The position numbers and the translations under genes were made by a program. A DNA stretch of 19,748 nucleotides from CAYUNA01 sp047629355 (GTDB lineage: Bacteria > Bacteroidota > Bacteroidia > Chitinophagales > Saprospiraceae), in the NCBI GenBank assembly GCA_047629355.1, contig JBLHWU010000120.1, positions 1 to 19,748 on the forward strand, in the 5' to 3' direction. The notes under the pieces were generated by a model. The model saw only the letters and a list, made by a program, of their open reading frames with translations, did no database searches and was not told the origin of the DNA. Below are positions 16,101-19,748 of the stretch, one piece after another. Within the stretch, counting starts at the first letter, position 1, and each line of letters opens with the position of its first letter.

Positions 16101-16578
16101 GTTGTTCTTTTAATTTTTTTAAAAATAGGAGTTATTAATTTTTTAAAAATAAAAAGGTAATTGTGCTTTAAATACTTGACAGCAAATAGATTAAATATTT
16201 ATTTTTAAATTAATAATTTTAAAAAATAGTAGAGGAGTGTCCAACCAGAGTTAAAAAAAAGACGGTACAGAAGTTTGAATATTTAGAATATTGAAATTAA
16301 ATCGTGAGGCTACCAATTCTTCTGTTTTTGTTATCTCAACAAATATAGTTAAAAAAACATCCTAAATAAAATTCCATTTTTTGAGAAATTAAGTGACTAA
16401 TTTAAAACTTAAAGCCTCTATTACGGGTTTTAAATTGAACAAATGCCACCCCAAACATATAAACGCATATTTGGAAAATACTCATCTCCAAGCTCAATTT
16501 TAGGGTACGAAGGTGAGGCCTTCATAGTTTCGACCAATCCATTTTTCGACAATCCAACAATTATTTTAAAAAAATCAG
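16101..16578. other. 478-bp divergent intergenic region
   Basis: This AT-rich region separates the surface-protein gene (leftward) from the channel gene (rightward), so both promoters should lie here, but neither is clear. On the minus strand TCTATTTG (about 16186-16193) misses the -7 consensus by one base and has no good -33 partner. A perfect 10-bp inverted repeat, AATTTAAAAC (16399-16408) with GTTTTAAATT (16427-16436), has an 18-base loop. A possible 53-codon reading frame starts at 16443. Confidence 0.5.
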
Positions 16579-16604
16579 ATGACATTTCAGGAGTTTTTAA
16601 ATAA
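16443..16604 (+). CDS. Possible small protein overlapping the channel gene start
   Basis: An ATG frame of 53 codons begins MPPQTYKRIFGKYSSPSSIL and ends DDISGVFK at TAA (16602-16604). An in-frame stop lies just upstream (16431-16433), so the frame is self-contained. Its composition looks protein-like, but no family is recognised. It overlaps the MscS-family start at 16579 by 26 bases in another frame, which would allow translational coupling. It may equally be chance or a remnant. Confidence 0.2.
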   Translation: MPPQTYKRIFGKYSSPSSILGYEGEAFIVSTNPFFDNPTIILKKSDDISGVFK

Positions 16605-17433
16605 TCTTTATAGAATTTTAAATCATAAAATTTTAGGGGAAAGCTACCCCGATTTCAGCTTGAAATTTATCTTAATTGCCATTGTTTTTATTTTATTTGG
16701 ACGACTTATTATTTGGAGTATCACAAACATTTTAACCCGTTTTTTCAAACAAAGACAAATCGACTCTGGGCGAAGCTTTGCCTTTATTCAGTTTACTAAG
16801 TATATTATTTACACCGGTATATTTATACAGGCACTAAGTATTATTGGCATCAAATTTACAGTTATTTGGGGCGGTGCAGCAGCCTTATTAGTAGGTATTG
16901 GATTAGGACTTCAGCAAACTTTTAATGACCTAATTTCTGGATTAATTCTGCTGGTTGAAGGTACCGTCGAAGTTGGTGATATTGTAGAAATTAATGGCGT
17001 AGTCGGTACAGTTATCAACATCGGTATTCGGACGTCCAAAATCAAAAGTCGGGACGGTATTTCCCTTCTAATTCCCAATTCAAAATTGGTTGGTGATAGT
17101 TCAACCAACTGGAGTCATACGGTACAAACGACACGTTTTCAAATTAAAGTCGGCGTAGCGTATAGTTCTGATGTACAATTTGTGACAAATCTTTTATTAG
17201 ACTCCGTAAAAAACCATCCCAAAATTTTAAACAAGCCTGAGCCTCGTATTCAATTCAAAGATTTCGGCAACTCCTCATTAGATTTTGAAATTCATTTTTT
17301 TAGCAATGAATTGTTAGGAATTGAATTCGTCAAAAGTGATGTTCGGTATAAAATTATGGAACTCTTCAGGGTTAATAATATTGAAATTCCATTTCCGCAA
17401 CAAGATATTTGGTTTAAGAATCAGATTAAGTAA
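16579..17433 (+). CDS. MscS-family mechanosensitive channel
   Basis: This 284-residue inner-membrane channel opens under membrane tension to release solutes during hypo-osmotic shock. Three hydrophobic segments are visible (about 28-50, 71-92 and 95-128). The last is the pore helix region, with the glycine/alanine-rich GGAAALLVGIGLGLQQ followed by FNDLISGLILLVEG. The beta domain motif VGDIVEINGVVGTVINIGIRTSKIKSRDG (132-160; positions given because the motif is long) and IPNSKLVGDSSTNWSH are classic MscS features. A C-terminal alpha/beta domain (185-278) completes it. The length is almost that of E. coli MscS. Unlike many environmental paralogues it has no extra N-terminal domain. It precedes the nuclease gene on the same strand with a 123-bp gap holding a small hairpin. 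Confidence 0.93.
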   Translation: MTFQEFLNNLYRILNHKILGESYPDFSLKFILIAIVFILFGRLIIWSITNILTRFFKQRQIDSGRSFAFIQFTKYIIYTGIFIQALSIIGIKFTVIWGGAAALLVGIGLGLQQTFNDLISGLILLVEGTVEVGDIVEINGVVGTVINIGIRTSKIKSRDGISLLIPNSKLVGDSSTNWSHTVQTTRFQIKVGVAYSSDVQFVTNLLLDSVKNHPKILNKPEPRIQFKDFGNSSLDFEIHFFSNELLGIEFVKSDVRYKIMELFRVNNIEIPFPQQDIWFKNQIK

Positions 17434-17434
17434 C

Positions 17435-17451
17435 TCGGATTTCTAATCCGA
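17435..17451 (+). terminator. Small hairpin after the channel gene
   Basis: TCGGATT (17435-17441) pairs perfectly with AATCCGA (17445-17451) around TCT, two bases after the stop. No T-run follows, so it is a weak terminator at best. Confidence 0.3.
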
Positions 17452-17501
17452 CAAATATCCCATTAGATGTTAGATTAAAACCCTGAGTAGCTTTTGTATT
17501 A

Positions 17502-17530
17502 TTTGAAGTCAAAATATTAACCTAATTTCG
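17502..17530 (+). promoter_or_regulatory. Candidate promoter of the nuclease gene
   Basis: TTTG (17502-17505), a 17-bp spacer and TAATTTCG (17523-17530) resemble the Bacteroidota -33/-7 arrangement, with one mismatch in the -7 box (C for T). The predicted start would leave a leader of about 20 nt before the ATG at 17557. Confidence 0.35.
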
Positions 17531-17556
17531 CGGTAAAAACTATCAAAACTTACAAT

Positions 17557-18660
17557 ATGCAGTATCGCTTTTCTTTTTTAATTGGCTTATTATTTTTAGG
17601 CTTCACCAGCTTTGCCCAATACGAACCCGTTTTTCCAACCTTGGAAGGCGACCAATTATTGGATGAATTGGTAGATGCCTACAAGCCTGCTATTTCACTG
17701 ACTTACGGACAAGCCCGCGATACACTTTTTGGCAATATTGATAGTCCAAACGATAGCTTAACCTGTGTTTATACTGGCTATACCATTTATCTTGACCCAA
17801 CGCTGGACCCAACAATAGCCGCGTTTCAAAACGATGGACCAAATGCCTTGAATGCCGAACACACTTATCCGCAGAGCCTCGGTGCAAGCGGCTTGGCACG
17901 AGCGGATATGCACAATCTTTATTCAACTCGAAAAGATGTGAATGGCGCACGCGGTAATGACCCATTTGCGAATATCTCAGACAGTCAGACGGATGTTTGG
18001 TGGATTCAAAGTCAGTCGCAAGGCAATATTCCTAGTCAGAACAAAGACGGTTATAGTGAAGAATTATCGGGTGTTTCTTTTGAGCCTCGCGAAGAACATA
18101 AGGGGAATGTAGCCCGCTCCATGTTTTACTTTTATACGATGTACAAGGCACAAGCGGATGCACAGAATAACACTTATTTCAGTAGTCAATTACAGACTTT
18201 TTGTGAATGGCATCAGCAAGACCCTGCGGATTATAAAGAATATATTCGGACGAAATTGATTGCGCCATATCAAGATGACAAGCCGAATCCATTTGTGCTG
18301 GATTGTACTTTGGCGGAACGGTCATATTGTAGTGACTTTCAAATTGCTTGTTCCCCCGTTTCGACGGATGATGAGGCAGTTGATACGGCTTCGAAGTTAG
18401 CGGATAATTTTCCAAATCCATTTGGTTACGAAACAGAAGTGCAATATTTTTTAGCTAAAAACTATCAAACAAAATTGACGATTTCGGATATGCTTGGACG
18501 GGAATTGCATGAAGTTGTGAATGAAAATCAAGCGGCAGGAACACATACTTATACTTTGCAAAAAAGTGTGGAGTGGGGTAGTGGCATTGCTATTTTAAAA
18601 TTGGAATTGACGGATGGTGAGCGAGTCTTGATTTTCACCAAGAAAATGGTGATGCTCTAG
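17557..18660 (+). CDS. T9SS-secreted endonuclease I family nuclease
   Basis: This 367-residue extracellular nuclease has a signal peptide (1-20, ending FTSFAQ). Its catalytic domain (about 30-265) belongs to the endonuclease I/EndA group of beta-beta-alpha-metal nucleases (PF04231). It shows NAEHTYPQSLG (99-109, with E101-H102), ADMHNLYSTRKDVNGARGN (116-134) and EEHKGNVARSMFYFYTMY (179-196), which hold the metal and DNA-contact residues of the family. Non-specific cleavage of DNA and possibly RNA is expected. Residues 281-367 form a T9SS sorting domain (LADNFPNPFGYETEVQYFL, then LTISDMLGRELHEV and a final FTKKMVML), so it is exported across the outer membrane. Several cysteines (70, 216, 250, 258, 265) may form disulfides. 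Together with the alkaline phosphatase it could recover phosphate from external DNA (inference). Confidence 0.93.
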   Translation: MQYRFSFLIGLLFLGFTSFAQYEPVFPTLEGDQLLDELVDAYKPAISLTYGQARDTLFGNIDSPNDSLTCVYTGYTIYLDPTLDPTIAAFQNDGPNALNAEHTYPQSLGASGLARADMHNLYSTRKDVNGARGNDPFANISDSQTDVWWIQSQSQGNIPSQNKDGYSEELSGVSFEPREEHKGNVARSMFYFYTMYKAQADAQNNTYFSSQLQTFCEWHQQDPADYKEYIRTKLIAPYQDDKPNPFVLDCTLAERSYCSDFQIACSPVSTDDEAVDTASKLADNFPNPFGYETEVQYFLAKNYQTKLTISDMLGRELHEVVNENQAAGTHTYTLQKSVEWGSGIAILKLELTDGERVLIFTKKMVML

Positions 18661-18669
18661 GACACTTTA

Positions 18670-18701
18670 AAATCTGGTGATTTTAAAAATCACCAGGTTT
18701 T
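18670..18701. terminator. Bidirectional terminator between convergent genes
   Basis: CTGGTGATTTT (18674-18684) pairs perfectly with AAAATCACCAG (18686-18696), leaving an A/T-rich tip. A short A-tract lies on the left and GTTTT on the right. It begins about ten bases after the nuclease stop and lies 22 bases from the end of the elaA gene, so it can serve both. Confidence 0.8.
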
Positions 18702-18722
18702 GGACTTTTGAAGATATTTTTA

Positions 18723-19172
18723 TCACGCCTTCCGCACCATTGAAATATGCGGAATCCCATCTTCTAAATATTCCTCTCCCACGCTTTCAAAGCCCAGTGA
18801 ATTGTAAAATTTCAATAGATAACATTGCGCACCAATCTTAATCGCCATTTTTCCAAATAAGGTCTCACATTGCTGAATCGACGCTTCCATTAATTGCACA
18901 CCAACACCTCGTCCTCGTACACTTCCTACTGTAATTACTCGCCCAATCGACGGATATTTTTCGTAAGAAACACCTACTGGAACAAGCCGCGTATACGCCA
19001 CTAATTTTTCATTTTCGTACCCCATTAAATGCCAACAAACTTGGTCTTTCCCATCTGCATCCAAATAAGGACAATCTTGTTCGACGACGAAAACTTCTTG
19101 GCGAAGTGCCATCACTTCATATAATTCTTCGAGAGAAAATTCAGAAAAAGGTTTACAAGAGAATTGAACCAT
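18723..19172 (-). CDS. elaA: ElaA-like GNAT family N-acetyltransferase
   Basis: This 149-residue cytoplasmic protein closely follows E. coli ElaA in sequence order: ELYEVMALRQEVFVVEQDCPYLDADGKD (16-43; positions given because the motif is long), KLVAYTRLVP, IGRVITVGSVRGRGVGVQLM and EEYLEDGIPHISM at the end. The acetyl-CoA pyrophosphate-binding motif R/Q-x-x-G-x-G/A is RGRGVG (86-91), and the C-terminal LLKFYNSLGFESVGE is the usual GNAT motif B. The natural substrate is not established. The gene lies 108 bp downstream of the DCC-family gene on the same strand, with a hairpin between them. The start ATG gives the expected family length. Confidence 0.92.
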   Translation of the reverse strand: MVQFSCKPFSEFSLEELYEVMALRQEVFVVEQDCPYLDADGKDQVCWHLMGYENEKLVAYTRLVPVGVSYEKYPSIGRVITVGSVRGRGVGVQLMEASIQQCETLFGKMAIKIGAQCYLLKFYNSLGFESVGEEYLEDGIPHISMVRKA

Positions 19173-19205
19173 AATGTGGTTGATTAGTTATTTGTGGATG
19201 TTGCT

Positions 19206-19242
19206 AAAAGTAGAAGTTTCTTTTAAAGTAACTCCTACTTTT
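19206..19242 (-). terminator. Hairpin between the DCC-family gene and elaA
   Basis: Arms 19206-19218 (AAAAGTAGAAGTT) and 19230-19242 (AACTCCTACTTTT) pair at 12 of 13 positions with an 11-base loop. In the minus direction the stem ends in TTTT, 39 bases after the stop of the DCC-family gene and 33 bases before the elaA start. It may terminate the first gene or control elaA read-through. Confidence 0.45.
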
Positions 19243-19280
19243 GGCATTTGGCGAAGATATTGATTTGAGTAACCTAATTT

Positions 19281-19712
19281 TTAATCTAAAAATCGCTGCC
19301 GCACTTCCGCAGACGGAATCATACAAGCCTCCTCTTTCCCAAACCACCGATACCGATTACTCGCTATAAAATTATAAACCGCATCCCGAAGGAAGCGCGG
19401 AACAATTTTAAAAATAAAAAAAATCTGCCAAGCACTACCCAACTGTCGCATTACTTCTAAAGGTACATCCGATCGCAAATAGACTTTATTTTTATCAATC
19501 AAAACAACAGTATTTAATTCCTTCGTCGGCAAGTTGAATTTTTTCAATAAAGTCTGCCCGACCTCCGATTGCAACGAAGCCAATCGAAAATGGCTACTTT
19601 TATCCATACTTATCAACGTCTGCACGCTGCTGTTACAAAAATTACAAACGCCATCAAATAACAAAATGGGCTTATCTAAAGGAATCGTCGATGTGGGAGA
19701 ATTTGTTGTCAT
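19281..19712 (-). CDS. DCC family thiol-disulfide oxidoreductase-like protein (DUF393)
   Basis: This 143-residue protein belongs to the DCC/DUF393 family (PF04134). It has the eponymous FDGVCNFCNSSV near the N-terminus (19-30; C23 and C26 form a CxxC pair in a thioredoxin-like position), a central LASLQSEVGQTLL and LNTVVLIDKNKVYLRSDVPLEVMRQLG (86-112), and the C-terminal VPRFLRDAVYNFIASNRYRWFG plus AC-x-xP segment (125-138). The FFIFKIVPRFL region is hydrophobic but short for a membrane helix. Without a signal peptide it should be cytoplasmic. Redox activity is suggested by the CxxC but is not demonstrated for most members. Only 36 bases lie upstream in the window, so its promoter cannot be assessed. 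Confidence 0.92.
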   Translation of the reverse strand: MTTNSPTSTIPLDKPILLFDGVCNFCNSSVQTLISMDKSSHFRLASLQSEVGQTLLKKFNLPTKELNTVVLIDKNKVYLRSDVPLEVMRQLGSAWQIFFIFKIVPRFLRDAVYNFIASNRYRWFGKEEACMIPSAEVRQRFLD

Positions 19713-19748
19713 ACAAATTAAACACGCGACAAAGAAAGAGGTTTTGTC

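Noticed and set aside
16080..16110. LNAC in the signal region of the large surface protein taken as a lipobox
   Set aside because: Asn at -2 is atypical, and the protein carries a T9SS sorting domain; a type I signal followed by a structural cysteine is more likely.

Overview
The window looks like chromosomal DNA of a low-GC Bacteroidota bacterium, most likely of the Saprospiria (Saprospiraceae/Lewinella-like). The reasons are type IX secretion (T9SS) C-terminal sorting domains on secreted proteins, SprB and GEVED modules, starts without Shine-Dalgarno sequences, and a TAnnTTTG-type promoter in front of the phosphatase gene. No rRNA, tRNA, CRISPR array or prophage was found.

Layout. 1-421: decayed right end of an IS1-family element, joined in frame to the last ~30 residues of a T9SS cargo gene. 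554-982 (+): secreted DUF2147 protein. 1400-2752 (+): lipoyl-dependent 2-oxoacid dehydrogenase E2 with a ~400-bp leader and a strong terminator. 2841-3410 (+): secreted protein of unknown function. 3705-4817 (-): lipoprotein alkaline phosphatase. 4938-6035 (-): DprA. 6575-9673 (-): secreted M1 metallopeptidase with a barrel-like C-terminal half. 9879-12335 (-): secreted Met-zincin. 12426-16100 (-): 1224-residue modular T9SS surface protein. 16579-17433 (+): MscS-family channel. 17557-18660 (+): T9SS-secreted endonuclease I family nuclease. 18723-19172 (-): ElaA-like acetyltransferase. 19281-19712 (-): DCC/DUF393 protein.

Functionally, most of the window is exported: two metallopeptidases, an alkaline phosphatase, a nuclease and a large repeat protein. 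This fits degradation of external protein and DNA, with phosphatase and nuclease possibly cooperating in phosphate recovery. DprA processes incoming single-stranded DNA, but its proximity need not mean a functional link. MscS, ElaA and the E2 are ordinary housekeeping genes.

I see no clear new multi-gene system. The least-explained material is intergenic: a nested palindromic element at 3411-3658 with a diverged inverted copy at 6051-6135 on the other side of the phosphatase-dprA pair; a second, unrelated inverted-repeat element at 6317-6552; a hairpin repeat at 9761-9837; an (ATT)9 tract just upstream of the phosphatase promoter; and an octamer repeat in front of the Met-zincin gene. The four ~97-residue Asp/Cys repeats of the large surface protein are the most interesting protein-level structure.
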